Of a stretch of 64,000 bases of DNA, positions 13,049 through 27,310 are shown one piece after another (the first letter of the stretch is position 1; each line of letters opens with the position of its first letter). The notes under the pieces are model-generated. The model was given only the letters and a program-made list of their open reading frames with translations. It was not told the origin of the DNA and searched no databases. The stretch lies in assembly GCF_029168945.1 (NCBI RefSeq), contig NW_026870043.1, forward strand, positions 9,988,501-10,052,500. Reading direction: 5' to 3'. Source of the DNA: Cannabis sativa (taxonomy: Eukaryota; Streptophyta; Magnoliopsida; Rosales; Cannabaceae). The position numbers were made by a program, and so were the translations under genes.

Positions 13049-16000
13049 TACTTCCTCATTCTAGCAACCTTTTATTCGATCAAGATTGGAATCCAGCGTT
13101 GTCCCGTTTAGGCGAGAGTCAAGGCTATTCTATCTTATGAGCTTCTACCATTGTTTCATATTTGGCAAGTCAAATATGGTCGCCACCATTAGGGTGATCC
13201 ATACCATATAAAACACTTACAAACTACTTATCTTTCGAGATTAAACGGTGCAAAATTGCTAATGAACGTTCCTATATGAGGGAAGATTACTCACTAAAAC
13301 AAACACGATGTAAAACCAACAATGGAGATCAAATATCTTAATAATAATAAGCTCATTCTTTAAAATGTATTTTCTTTATTATTCTAATAAAATATATTCA
13401 TTAAATATCGAATTTTGAATTAAAAAATTATAAATTAAAATTTAATTTAATATTTATAAAATTATACTTAGATGGTGATTGAAATAAATTGAATTATTTC
13501 CATCTTAGTAGTAATTTTGATATATAAATATTAATAAAATTAATTAAGTTGTATTACTTTAAATTAATTTACAACTTAAAAAAAATTTTCATGAGAATAT
13601 ATTTATTGTATTTTGAAAAAGAAAGTATAAAACTCTATTTTCGAAATGTTAAATAATAAATACTTAGAAAAAATACTTCAAGCAAAAATATCACCTATCT
13701 AGATTTTCCTTTGACTAATTAATTCAATTTCTAATAATATACTTTAATTCATTTATTTTAAATTAATCAATAAATGAAAAAATCATTGATTTAAGTTGGT
13801 CCAAGAATTAATTAAAATAAATAATTAATTTACAACTTAATCTATTTTTCAAGATAAATTCAAAAAACATCTTGCATAATTAAAATGAAATTTTCGAAAT
13901 TGATTAATAAAATAAAGAAAAAATATATTTTGAAAATTATTTAAATTTAAGTTGAAAAATTAAATTTCAACCTAAAAATAATTTTCTATTTAATTAAGTG
14001 TCATGAAAAATAAATATTTAAGTATCATAATGAAAATCAACTTAGATATTTAATTTTTCAATTTAATTAAATGTATTAAATTCAAGAAATAAATAATTAA
14101 GTGTAGAGAAGGCTTAATTATTAATCTCTAGTTTAATACTAGGAAAAAAATATACTTAAAATAAATTGTACCAAAATTAATTATTTAAATAATTAATTTC
14201 ACAATGTATAATATTTTCCTGTTGAATATTAGAAATAATAAGTATTCTAGAAATAACTATCTAGAAAATATCTTATTTGACTAAGTATCTTTTCAACAAA
14301 AAATTTGAAAAAAGTATCTAATTTAAGTTGTTAGAAAAAATCTAGAACTTAAATATTTTCAAATTTAGATTTAATTAAATATTAAAAATTAAGTTGTAAC
14401 CACTTAATTTGAAAAATATTCCATTTTAAGTTTAAAACTAACTTAAAAAATATCTTAAGAATCTTTAATAACTAATGCCTAGAATTCCTCAACTTAATTT
14501 AAATTTAAATAAAATATTCAAATTTAAGTTAGATATGAAAAATGAGTTGATATAACTAATTTATAACTTAAATAGGAATATTTAATTAAATAAGCTCCAG
14601 AAAGAATCTAGTTAGTTAAAATTCTTTATTTAATTAAATACAAGAAAAATACAAATATTTGTCTAGAAATAATATCTAAAACTAAAAGTGTTTTTCTTAA
14701 AATTAACTTTAAAATATTAAAATGAAAATAAATTTCATATATTTTAAAAGTTAATTATGTTGCTAATTCAATTTTATTAGGTTAAACTAATTTAATTAAC
14801 CTAGCACAGTTATTCAAATCAAGCAAATGGGCCTTCACAATTGGGGTAGTTCATGTGAGGGGGAGCTGGGTTCAGTATGTCGTACCCATTTCTATTGGCC
14901 CCCAACTCTCCCACAAGGCCCAAAAGAGAGGAATTTAACCTTAAAATAAATAATTGTTATTAATTGAATAGGTCCAAAAACTAAATGGACCTAAATAAAA
15001 TCTATCATGGTGTGACATTTTATTTAGCAACAACCTATATGCATCTATATAATAAAATAAACATATAGGCTCACACAGGCACACATTTTGATGGATCCTA
15101 TCATGTTGCTAGGTCATACACAAATGAAAGAAGATTGTAAAATTTACCTATTACAGATTATTTACTTGACCAAGGGAGACATGAGTTAAAATCAGATCAT
15201 TGGATCTGTCAGCAAGTTAACCATGGCTATTTGCAATCAAGCAATAATAGGTTTTAAAAACTTACAAACAAGCTAAAACACATACTCCTGCAACAAGGTT
15301 AGCTGGATAGTTGGATGTAAGATTTATTTGATTTTAAATAAATAAATTTCCAAAAAAATAATTAAATAAAAAAATGTTTAATTTTCAAAAAATTTAAAAT
15401 AATATATAAATATTTTCGAAATTAATAATAAAATAATATTTAAAAAGTTAAACCTACAATTTTAAAAAATTAGGTTTCAACTAACCTAAATATCATTTCA
15501 AAATTTGCTAACTACTTTTTAAAATTAAATGTTATTTTATAACTAAAAATTAAAAAAGATAAATAAATATCTTTTTCACATTTTATGATTTAATTTAAAT
15601 AAATAAAATAACAAAATTTAAAAAGTTAGCAAAATATCTTACATCTATTTAAAATATCACGATTATAGTTATCTTATTTTAAATTTAAATAAGGTCAAAT
15701 TATTTAAAAATTTAATATTTAATTTAAAAATTTAATATCTGACCTTAAATTTAAAAATAAGATAAGATATAATCAAATTTAAAAATAAGATAGATAATTA
15801 AGCAAAAAGATAGATATTTACTATTTTCAAATTCAAATTACACTAATATCATCAATTAAATTAAAAAAAATATATTAATTAATTAATTTAATTATGGTAT
15901 TTAGAATTGAAATAAGAATAGTAAATGTCTAAATACAAAACTACACAAAAAATCGGAAGTTAGATCCATGAAATAGCATGAAAAATCGAAGAAAAACGAA

Positions 16001-16058
16001 AAAAATGCGAGCTGCTGTCCGCGCACGCTACAGGGGTTGCATGGGCGAGGAAACACGG
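13049..16058 (-). other. C-outer leader, first part
   Basis: AT-rich leader homologous to 1-3152 and 42400-45687. The GC-rich island is shortened here (about 16008-16058) and one arm of the conserved stem-loop is deleted. The last five bases, CACGG (16054-16058), are the left TSD of C-mid. Confidence 0.8.
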
Positions 16059-17956
16059 TGTTGGAAATTATTTTACTAGGATCCTAGATCTACTCACAAG
16101 TATGTTGATTAACACCCTAAATATGAACTTCTAAAACGATTATAAAATAAACACATATAATGTATTAGAAACCTTACATTGGGTGCAGCGGAATAATATG
16201 ACTCCTTCCGTTTAGATATCTAGCCCTTGATTCCTTTCTGTAGCAGAGCATTATCAATATCTGAACCTGGATCTCTTTCTCTCCTTCTTTAATGCTGAAA
16301 CTCCTTCTTGTTGAATGTCTTTCTTCACGATCTTCCTCACTATGATTGAGGTATCACTTGCTGTGTGTGGGCACTACTCTAACACTAAGTGATTTCGAAA
16401 TTTCAAGAGGGAAGAAAGAGAAGAAGATGGCAGCTAGGTATAGAGAGAGAAGGCTCAGATTTTTCTCTGAAGGAAAAAGTAGAAAGTTAAGTGTAAATTT
16501 CCTGAAGCCTTCACTATCTATTTATAGCATTCCACTAGGGTTAGGTTTGAATTATTTGGCATTAAAATAATGAAAATCTCAGATGATAAATGCTATAAAA
16601 GTGGCCGGCCCTAGTAATGTGGATTTGGGCCTCACTTTTTGCAATTTTGCAGTTTTATCAATTCTGCATCTAATTTTCTCAAAAACGCCAATTTTCAAAT
16701 TCACCCATTTAAATGCCAATTCTAACTATTTAATAACTATAAATAATTATTAAATAAAATTTTCATTTATCATATTTATTAATTGAACCATACAAAGTAT
16801 CATAATTAACAAATATGTCCCTACAACTCTTTCTTTACAATTTCGCCCTTACTTAGTGAAAAATTCACAAATAGACATAGTCTAATTTGAGAATTATAAT
16901 TGATTAATCAAAACCAATTATATGAGTCTTACAAGCAATATTATCTCAACTAGTGGGGGGACCATGGGTCTATATAACCGAGCTTCCAATAAGCATATCA
17001 AGAATTTATAACCTAAATTCATTGACTTATTAATTCTTCGTTGAATCCATGCATAGAACTTAGAATTGCACTCTCAGTATATAGAATGCTCTATATGTTC
17101 CACCACATAGACACATCATTAGTTATCCATTGTTATAATCCTAATTTGATCAATGATCCTCTATATGAATGATCTACACTGTAAAGGGATATAGATTATC
17201 GTTACACCCTACAATGTATTTTATCCTTAAAACACTTAACCCCATATAAATGATATTTCAGCTTATGTGAAATGAGTACTCCACCATTTATTTTCGTTTG
17301 GTCAAGCTCGTAGGAGATCATCCTTTACTTACTATTCACCAGATAGAAGCTATAGATTCCATGTTTATGTTAGCGCTCCCACTCAATTGCACTACCGTGT
17401 TCCCAAAATGTACGTATCACACTGACCCAAAAGTAGGCTTAACTAACAAATCAAAGAACACGAATAGCCTCTTGAGATTGAGCCTAATCATAACACGATT
17501 AAGATCATTTGATCTAGGATCAACTAGGCGATATTGACTTGAATAGATATTACGATAAGTTTAATAAATCTAAGTCAAAGTTCAATATCGGTCCCTTCCG
17601 ATGCATACTCCATGCATCCAACCTGAGCTTTACTTTAACCAATGCTTTGGAAAGAACATAGCATTTCTCCAAATGCAAGTAAACTCTGTTGTAGATTATC
17701 ACATCAGTAAAACCCTATGTCTGATAAATCTAGGAAACTTTATTCACATAGTCATGTTTACTTTCCAAAGTGTTGACAACACAATAAACAGGATCAAGTA
17801 TGTGAAAACGGTTTCAGATGAATTCATACATTATGTACATATAATCATGAAATAAATCATGTGAACCATGCAACATTAAATGTTATTTCTGATCTATATT
17901 AATAAGTAAATCTGATTATATTGAAATGAGTTTTATTTAGGGCATAAAACCCAACA
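16059..17956 (-). repeat. 3' LTR of C-mid
   Basis: 1,898 bp, TGTTGG...CCAACA. The following 17957-17971 is, on the minus strand, GTGCAAGTGGGAGTT, the polypurine tract also found before D's 3' LTR, which shows this is the 3' LTR. A TATA-like CTATAAATAG lies at 16518-16527 (minus strand). Confidence 0.9.
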
Positions 17957-19869
17957 AACTCCCACTTGCACTAATATAAAACAAAAAGTGCATTTCAAAT
18001 AATCTCAACATCTTGATACACAAATCAAGTGTAGTAGTAGTAAACTCCTCGTAATAGGATCTGAAAGGTTGATTTAAACACAACCTTTTCTCCACCATTA
18101 CTCTTCCTTAATCACAAAATCATCAATAATATGAAATTTCTCTCTATATGTCTACTCTTTTTGGGATACTGGATTCTATACTTTTGGCAACTACTTTTGG
18201 TTAATCAGGAAATTAACACTAGTAGTTAAGGCAATTTGGAATGGTGCCAAAAATGTATAGAACTTTCCTTAGACTGAATAAGTACCTTTCCTGCAACTTT
18301 AACATTCAGTCCCTTTCTGGTAGACCTAGAGACTTCAGATAGGTTTTTACACTTCTCCAAAATCACTATTCCACCCCCAGAGTAATCACCATCTTATCAG
18401 AAAGATTTTCTAGCACAAAGGCAAATCTCAAAATCTGATGTGGTGTAGTCTAAGAGTTTTAAACACACTCTTATTGACTAACATATAGTTCCTCTTCTTA
18501 ATCTTAAGATTTACTTGATTGTCTTCCAATGTTCCTCTCCTGGATTAATCTGATACCTACTCATTACTCCCACTCAATAGCAGGTGTCTGGTCTAAGGCA
18601 TACTAAAGCATATCTGAGACCTCTCACTGTTGATATAAGAAATTCTTTCATGGCTTTATCTTTTCTGGAATAGTTGAGACTTTTCCTTAGATAAATAAAA
18701 TCTATGCCTAGAAGTCGAGAAGCTTCTATAGATTGCCATTAGAAAGAAAATGCTTCAGCATCTTACTAAAGTAAGTTGCTTGCATTAGAGTAAGTAATTA
18801 CCAGGTATACCATAAGCCATAGGTTTAGATAAACTCAAACCTATAATACTAGGAATAGGAAGTCTTGTTAAGTCCATTGAATAGACTTATACATGAAATT
18901 TCCTTTTATGTCCTTGTAATAGAAAGTTTAGGTTGCTCCATGTGAATGGATTAAACCATAGTTCTATTGGCTTTTCTTCTTAGTTTCTTATCTTGACAAT
19001 CCATTACTTGTTTAAACTTACAATGGATTTTAATCACTAGTGTCTTCCAAGTCATAAGAAGGTGAATTCCTAGAAACTCTCCCACTACGACAAGGTACCG
19101 TGAATTATGTCTAAGAAAACTAAATGGTATTGATCTCTTCGGTTGTGACAAGACAACAGAGGCAGCGGGATCATCATATGTCAAATAAGATGATAGAACA
19201 CTTTTGGAATCAAGAAAAAATATCTCCTTTATTTTCTACTTTATTTTCAGACTTAGTCATTTTCTTAGAAAAGTAGTATTTGTTTAAACAAACACTTTCT
19301 TATCTATTGACTATGGGATGCTCCACCCCTAATCACTTAGAATAGCTAACAAACCATGGTTAAGAGTTCTAGCTTTTCTTAAGATTTTGATTAGGTCATC
19401 CATGAATCTAGTAATGATTTACATTAAGTATACAACCATTACATCATTCTGAAATTGTATTACCATAGAAAAACTTAGGCAACGACTAGTAACTAATCAT
19501 CAATATGCAAATTGAAATTTCTGGGGAGGTAAGTTTGGATATATTTCAAAAATCAATATAATGATCTTTGAACTGCATATCTACTAACTATTTGTCCACC
19601 CCTATCAGTTCGCAAGATCTTTAACCATTGACCTTAATGGTTTTAACCATTGCTAGAAATTTATGAAAATTTTCAAACATTTCAAATTTCTTTGCATAAG
19701 GTATAATCTAGAGTGATCGTTTTAAGAATACAACGAAAAACTCATATCCACCCCTGAATGTACATCCATCTACGAATGAGATGAACAACTTTCAGTGGAT
19801 ATAGGCATATTAACTCTTTGCAGAGATTGATCTTGTCAAAACCACTATGAACAAGATACAAAGGCCATA
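17957..19869 (-). other. C-mid 3' internal region
   Basis: AT-rich, minus-sense sequence from the PPT inwards. I find no frame with retroelement domains; the longest ORF (18951-19184) matches nothing I recognise. Parts resemble 11318-12300 of C-outer. It ends at the G1 insertion site, where CCATA (19865-19869) is the left TSD. Confidence 0.65.
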
Positions 19870-22220
19870 TGTAAAGACCGCTTAGTTTAATTTGGAAATT
19901 AGCAGTTAATCATGTTTAATTATGAAAATTATTTATAGATATTTAAATAATTATTTATACTGTTATTGTTGAATTCTGAAATGCATTTTATGTCATTTAG
20001 TGATTTTCATAAGTTTGCATTTTCGGTGCCCGGTAACATGGAACTCGTTGTTTGGCTCAGTAAAATCACAACATAGTATATTAGTATATTGGGACAGTTT
20101 ATTAGACATTGGGAATGTCGGGATTGGCCAGGAATTTAGAATTTCCCAAAATACCCCTTTAGTGTTATTTATGTTATTTTAGTGTGAAGGGGCAAAATGG
20201 TCATTTTGCCCCATTGTTGTTTTGTCCTTTTGTGGACTTAGTATGTGGAAATTATATGTTTATTAATGTTATTTGTTGGCCGGAATGAATAAGTGGAATT
20301 CCTTATTTTCATTTTGCAAAGTTTCAAAAAATTACAAAGTCAGAAAATTAAAAAGAAAAGCAACTTTTTCTCTCAACTCTCTCTCTCTTTTTCGGCCTTT
20401 TGAAGCAGCAAGAACTTGGGATTTTCTTTGGTTTTTCAAGCAAAAATTGTGTGCAACTCGAGCTTTAGGTATTGTTCTTACTCTTGTCTTCTTTATTTTC
20501 TTGAATTTTTGATGAAATGGAGTAATGCATGCTTGATTTGGTTTTGTAGTTGCTGCTGTGTTTTGATGTTGATTTCAGAGGTTTAATCTTGTTATTTTAA
20601 GTAGATTAGAGCTTGTTAATGCATGGTTTTTGCTTTGATTCATGATTGGAAGTTTTTAGCTCAAAGTTTAGTTTTCAAAGAGAATTTTCGAAATTTGCTG
20701 CTGTGATTGTTGCATGAGCTTGTGTTTATTTTCTGCAGCTTTAGTGAGCATGTTTAAGTAGTTTTGGGCTGTTTTGAATTCATGATTTGATGCTTAGACA
20801 AGTTTTGAGTTTTAGAACTCAATCTTGAAGCTTCAATGGTGATTTTGGTGTGTGTGCATGAACCTTGGTTTTTATGCTTTAGAATTGTTCCTTAGGGTCT
20901 AAATAGCAGGTCTGGAAGGTTTGGGTTTAATTGGATTTGATTTGATGAAGTTATGAATTTTTGAGTTCTGCCTGCGAGGAACCAGAATTCCGGTTGTGCA
21001 TCCGGAATTCTGGATGGGGTTCTGTAAATTCCCAGAACCGGAATTCCGGTTGGGCAACCGGTCTGCAGGTTGGGTCATTTTCAGACCCTAGATTTCCTCG
21101 TTTTTGTGTTTTTGGGGTATTGCCATGCTTTTTATCGATATGGAAACTTTTAGTTCCTAGTTTAAGTCCCCGAGAAGTGATTTAGCGTATCATTATAGTG
21201 TTGTGATTGTTATGGTTTAGGAGCCTGTAATCCGTCGCGCAGTTCGTTCCAGTCAGGTTGACCGACAAATCTGAATTCGGAATTGAGGTAAGATTAGTAA
21301 AACAGTCTGCATATATAGATTACATGTTTAGCGTGCATGTAGGAAGCTTGTTAGATTACATTAGATATGTATGTTGGCTTCGAACCATCCGACTGTGTCA
21401 CATCGGTACAGGCTAGAGTATGACTAGCAGCTGGAGTATGACCAGTGTACCGAGTATAGGCTGACACTGTATCACATCGGCACAGGCTAGAGTATGACTA
21501 GCAGCTGGAGTATGACCAGTGTGCCGAGTGTAGGCTGATACTCGGGTTGGTGGTTCCGTACTATTTGACGTATCACATTAGTACAGGCTATAGTATGACT
21601 AGCAGCTGGAGTATGACCAGTGTACTAAGTATAGGCTGATACTGTAACACATCGGTACAGGCTAGAGTATGACTAGCAGCTGGAGTTTGACCAGTGTACC
21701 GAGTATAGGTTGTTACTTGTCAATAGTACCGTCTTATGAACGTTCAGGACTCAGTATCGTGTGGGACACGACAGTTAGGGTTATGGTCAGGGGTATGGGC
21801 GTCTGATCATAACTCGGGATTTATGTATGTTTATTATTATGCTTTTCTTACTGAGTCTGTCGACTCACAGTGCTATGTTTATGTGTAGGTAAGGGCAAGG
21901 CTAAGGCTGATGGACCGTGAGAGCGAGCCGGTGAAGATTGTACATGTCGGGGCGGTTAGGCCTGGAGCGTACGATCCTCGGGACAGCAAGGCTATTTTTG
22001 TAATTAGTCGCTAGGCGACAAGTATTTTGTATAGACAGTAAACTTTTGTAAAAGGTTTTGTAATCGGGATCCCGAGTATTTTGTATAAATATTTTATAAG
22101 TTTAATTAAAAAGCAAAAAATTTAATTAATCACGTTTTCCACAAACCTCGTTGATTAGCAACGAGCTACACAGTATGTTTAAAAATCACGTAATACGCCT
22201 ATGCTAGTTAGGGTGTTACA
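19870..22220 (+). repeat. 5' LTR of G1
   Basis: 2,351 bp, starting TGTAAAGACCGC and ending GGGTGTTACA. It contains a perfect inverted repeat at 20189-20212 (arms GGGGCAAAATG), GAATTC-centred palindromes (about 20990-21052) and a tandem repeat block (21405-21722). Confidence 0.93.
21405..21722 (+). repeat. Tandem repeats inside the G1 LTR
   Basis: Four imperfect units of about 74 bp, each with CATCGGTACAGGCTAGAGTA, GACTAGCAGCTGGAGTATGA and a CCGAGTATAGGCTG-type end. They are interrupted once by a spacer (21540-21585). The 3' LTR copy has the same four units at 38345-38660. G2, G3 and G4 LTRs carry related units in differing number. Confidence 0.85.
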
Positions 22221-22223
22221 ATT

Positions 22224-22236
22224 TGGTATCAGAGCC
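22224..22236 (+). other. Primer-binding site of G1
   Basis: TGGTATCAGAGCC, a perfect match to the plant initiator tRNA-Met 3' end complement, three bases after the LTR. Confidence 0.9.
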
Positions 22237-22502
22237 GCCAGGTTGTCTTCCGAAGATCGTCACGACATGTATAATCATCATCAGCAGTTAGCTCGTTCTA
22301 CGTTTCAGTAAACTTTTATTGCTTTAGTAGTTTATTTAAATTTTTATGAAATAAGAAAAGCCTATTAGGAAGCATGTTAGTAGCCTGATAGTAGAATAGG
22401 CGCATGTTTTGTTTTTAATCTCCAAATTAAGCGGCATTAGTAAGCTCTCCTTGATTATGACCTGATGTGCCAACTCTTGGTTTTGCAGGCGGTTCCGACT
22501 AG

Positions 22503-25500
22503 ATGGACGCTAGGCAGAAAACCAGGAGCCAGGGCAACTAGGTAGGGTCGAATCAGGGTCAGGGAGCCCAGTTTCCCCCGCAAGCTAGGGGCCGAGGTAG
22601 AGGTCCCAGTGGCAGGGCTCGTGGTCGGGGTGATGAGAACCCGCCACAGGCTGCCAAGGCTGCTCAAGCCGATTAGGAAGCCTGGAATTGGGAGACTAGG
22701 TTTGCTGAAATGCAAGCCAGAATAGAGGGACAAGATCTTGAGATTCAGAGATTGAGGCAGCAGGGTGCTCCTGCAGTGCCTGTTCCAGAAGTTCCAGTGG
22801 CACCCGCCCCTGCTGCTCAGGCCGAATTGGTAGTAGTGGCAAGCAGAATGGAACCCTTGTATGAAAGGTTCCGGAAGCAAGCACCTCCGGTTTTTTTGGG
22901 AGGTCCAGATGTCATGAAAGCCGAACAGTGGCTAACGGTGATCACCAGAATTCTAAACTTTATGGGTGTCACCGGTAATGACAGGGTGGTATGTGCCAAC
23001 TTCCAGTTCCAAGAAGACGCTCTAGTCTGGTGGGACATGGTGTCTCAGATTCATGATGTCACCACCATGACCTGGGAAAGGTTCCAGGAACTCTTCAACG
23101 CAAAATATTATAACGAGGCAGTCAGAAGTGCCAAGAGGAAAGAGTTCACCCACCTGACCCAGCGGGAGAATATGAGCGTGACAGAGTATACCACCCAGTT
23201 CGACCGGTTGGCGAGGTTAGCCTCGGGAATAGTGCCAACCGATTTCAGCAAGAAGGAGAAGTATCTGGACGGGTTAAATGTGAAGATCAAACACGACTTG
23301 ATGATCACCACTGACGACAAGACCACCTATGCTGAGATGGTGGAGAAGGCACTGCGAGCTGAGGGCGCAGTTGGATGTATGTCGGAGTCAGCTAGTACTC
23401 CTGCGAGTGGTGGAGCTCCTACCCCTCCTACATCAGGCTTTAGCAAGGGAGGTAGTGGTTCGGCCATGGACCAGAAGAGGAGAACATCCACTGCATCCGG
23501 TGGCTCGAGTCAGAACAAGAGGTTCCGGGGGAACCAGAGTAGAGGTAGCCGTCAGGGTGGTGCAGAGACCCAGTTTTCTTATCCTGAGTGCCCCAGTTGC
23601 ACAAGGCACCATCAGGGTGAGTGCAAAGGTCAGGGATGCTTTCAGTGTGGCATGCCCAGACACTTCAAGAGGGATTGTCCCCAGCTTCGATCAGAGGCAC
23701 CGAGGGCTCCGGCGAGACCCACTCCAGCTAGGGTGTTCGCCATCACTCAGGCTGATGCAGATGCCAGCCCCTCAGTTGTAACAGGTCAGCTTTCAGTTAA
23801 TAACTCGTATTACTCAGTGCTGTTTGATTCTGGGGCCACACATTCTTATGTGGCAGCCAGAGTCTTTAGTAAATTGGATAGACCGTTTGATAGATATGAA
23901 TAAGGGTTTGGAACCCTATTACCTGGCGGAGAGTTAGTTATCTCCAAAAGGTGGATTAGGTCTATGCTGATCAGAATAGATGGTAGAGAGTTAAGTGCTG
24001 ACTTGATAGAGATGAGCCTAGTAGAGTTCGATATTATTTTAGGAATGGATTTCCTATCTAAATACTCAGTCAGTATTGATTGCAAGAGGAAGATGGTGAT
24101 CTTCCAACCGGAAAGTGAAGAACCTTTTTTGTTTGTTGGTTCGGTTCGGGGATCTTAGATCCCAGTGATTTCGGCCATGTCAGCTAAAGAGTTATTGCAT
24201 GGAGGTTGTTTAGGGTTTCTGGCCGTGGTGATGGACACCACTCGGCCAAATACCATTCGGCTAGAGGACATCAAGGTGGTTCGGGAATTTTTAGATGTAT
24301 TTCCCGAAGAACTTCCAGGGTTACCACCTCAGCGGGAGATTGACTTCATTATAGACTTGGCACCAGGAGTGGAACCGGTTTCCAAGGCTCCATATAAGAT
24401 GGCTCCAGTGGAACTTAAGGAGTTAAAGATTCAGCTCCAGGGGTTGATTGACATAGGGTTTATTCGGCCTAGTGTGTCACCCTGGGGAGCTCCGGTTTTT
24501 TTCGTCAAGAAGAAAGATGGAACTATGAGGATGTGTTTCGATTACAGAGAATTGAACAAGCTAACAGTGAAGAATAAATATCCATTACCTAGGATCGATG
24601 ATCTGTTCGATCAACTTCAGGGGAAGACAGTTTTTTCCAAGATTGATCTCCGCTCAGGTTATCATCAGTTGAAAATCCGAGAGGAGGACATTCCGAAGAC
24701 GGCTTTCCGTACTAGGTATGGACATTATGAATTTTTGGTTATGTCGTTTGGACTAGCCAATGCTCCTGCAGCATTCATGGATTTGATGAATAGAGTATTC
24801 AAGGATTTCCTCGATATCTGTGTGATTGTGTTTATCGACGACATCCTTGTGTACTCTCAGTCAGAAGAGGAGCATGAGTTACATCTTCAAATGGTTTTGC
24901 AACGGCTTCGGGAACACAAGCTTTATGCCAAATTCAAGAAATGTGAATTCTGGCTATCTCAGGTGTCCTTCTTAGGGCACATCGTTAGTAAAGATGGGAT
25001 CAAGGTGGATCCCGGGAAGATAGAATTTGTCAGGGATTGGCCGAGACCGAAGACAGTGACAGAAATTGGAAGCTTCTTGGGTTTAGCCGGATACTATCGT
25101 AGGTTCGTGGAAGGGTTTTCTAAAATTTCAACACCCTTAACCGAACTTACAAAGAAGAATCAGCGGTTTGTCTGGTCAGACAAGTGCGAAGCTAGTTTTC
25201 AGGAGCTGAAACAGAGGTTGATTACCGCTCCAGTGCTAGCTTTGCCTTCAGACAACGAGAAATTTGTAGTTTATTGCGATGCATCCAGACAGGGTCTGGG
25301 GTGTGTGCTGATGCAAGCCGATCGGGTTATCGCTTATGCCTCCCGTCAGTTAAAGGATTACGAACAGCGATACCCGACTCATGATCTAGAGTTGGCCGCG
25401 GTGGTTTTTGCTTTGAAGATCTGGCGGCATTACCTTTACGGAGAAACGTGTGAAATCTATACCGACCACAAAAGTCTCAAATATTTCTTTACTCAGAAAG

Positions 25501-27179
25501 ATTTGAATATGAGACAGAGGCGTTGGTTAGAATTAGTGAAAGATTATGATTGTGAGATTCTCTATCACCCGGGGAAGGCCAATGTAGTGGCCGATGCCCT
25601 GAGCAGGAAAGTTCCCGGGCAGGTAGCTAGCATGGTTCAGATCTCACCTCAGCTAGCAGAGGATACGGTTAGATCCAGCATTGAGTTTGTGGTAGGTCAG
25701 CTTCACAACTTAACGCTGCAATCTAATCTATTGGAAAGAATTAAAGCCGCTCAGATGACTGATCCAGAGTTAGTGAAAATCAGAGATGAGGTTTTGGCTG
25801 GTCAAGCCAGGGATTTCTCAGTGTCAGACAACGGGATGCTTCTGTATAAAGCTAGGGTTTGTGTTCCGAGTAGTGTGGAACTCAGGAATGAGATCTTTGA
25901 GGAGGCTCATTCTACCCCTTATTCTCTGCATCCCGGCACCACTAAGATGTACCAAGATCTTAAACCGTACTTCTGGTGGTGCGGTATGAAGAAGAATTTG
26001 GTAGAATTCGTATCGAGATGCCTCACTTGTCAGCAGATTAAGGCTGAACATCAGAGACCAGCAGGGTTGTTGCAGCCTTTAACCCTACCTGAATGGAAGT
26101 GGGAAGATATCACGATGGATTTCGTGGTCGGGTTACCTAGAACCACGGGTTTATTTGATTCCATCTAGGTAGTGGTGGATCGATTCACGAAATCTGCGCA
26201 TTTTTTGCCTGTTAGAACAACCTTTACAGTGGATCAGTTGGCAGAATTGTATGTTAAAGAGATTGTAAGACTTCACGGAGTACCGAAGTCTATAGTTTCG
26301 GATAGAGATCCGAAGTTCACCTCCAAGTTTTGGCAGAGTTTGCAACGAGCAATGGGTACAAAACTGAAATTTAGTACAGCATTCCATCCTCAGACAGATG
26401 GTCAGGCCGAAAGGACAATTCAGATATTGGAGGACATGTTACGAGCCTGTGTTATGGATTTCGAAGGCTATTGGAATAAATACCTACCGTTGATAGAATT
26501 TTCTTACAACAACAGTTATCAGAGTACGATAGGGATGGCTCCCTATGAACTGTTATACGGTAGGAAGTGCAGATCTCCCATCCACTGGGATGAGACAGGG
26601 GAGAGGAAATACTTAGGTCCGGAGTCAGTGCAGCGGACCAATGAGGCAATTGAGAAAATAAAAGCTAGAATGCTTGCCTCACAGAGTAGACAGAAAAGTT
26701 ACGCAGACCCGAAACGCAGAGATGTTGAGTTCCAAGTAGGGGACCATGTGTTTTTACGAGTGTCTCCAATCAAGGGGATCAAACGTTTCAGGAAAAGAGG
26801 CAAGTTATGCCCTAGATTTACAGGACCTTTCGAGATTCTCGAGAAGATAGGTCAAGTGGCATACCGGTTAGCGTTGCCTCCAGCTTTATCAGCAGTTCAC
26901 AACGTATTCCATGTCTCTATGATGAGAAAATACGTTTCAGATCCCTCTCATATACTCAGTTATGAGAGCCATGAGCTGCAGCCAGATATGTCTTACGAAG
27001 AACAGCCAGTGCAGATCCTGGATAGAAAGGATAAAGTCCTTCGGAATAAGACCATAGCATTTGTCAAAGTTCTCTGGAGAAACAGCAAGGTGGAGGAAGC
27101 CATCTGGGAGCTAGAGTCAGATATGAGAGCTCAATATCCAGAGTTATTCAGGTTAGATTTCGGGAACGAAATCCTTTGA
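22503..27179 (+). pseudogene. G1 gag-pol polyprotein with five nonsense codons
   Basis: A single frame of about 1,559 codons from ATG 22503 to TGA 27177-27179. Order: retrotransposon gag domain, CCHC knuckle (CFQCGMPRHFKRDC), aspartic protease ([10 protein letters not shown]), RT (FIDDILVYS near 24832), RNase H (YCDAS, TDHKS), integrase with HHCC finger and DDE residues (MDFVVG, SDRDP, a Glu after TDGQ), and a C-terminal chromodomain-like segment ([17 protein letters not shown]). The frame is cut by stops at 22539, 22674, 23901, 24156 and 26166 but has no frameshift. At least three are consistent with C-to-T or G-to-A change (CAG to TAG at 22674, TGG to TAG at 24156 and 26166). G1 therefore makes no full polyprotein. 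Confidence 0.93.
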
Positions 27180-27191
27180 AGGGGGAATAGT

Positions 27192-27310
27192 TGTAAAGAC
27201 CGCTTAGTTTAATTTAGAAATTAGCAGTTAATCATGTTTAATTATGAAAATTATTTATAGATATTTACATAATTATTTATACTGTTATTGTTGAATTCTG
27301 AAATGCATTT
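27192..27310 (+). repeat. 3' LTR of G1, first part
   Basis: The first 119 bp of the 3' LTR (TGTAAAGACCGC...), after a PPT of AAGGGGGAATAG (27179-27190). The last five bases, CATTT, are the left TSD of G2. Confidence 0.93.

Noticed and set aside
21405..21722. Regularly spaced repeats resembling a CRISPR array
   Set aside because: Units are long and imperfect with no unique spacers, lie inside an LTR, and recur in every LTR of the family.
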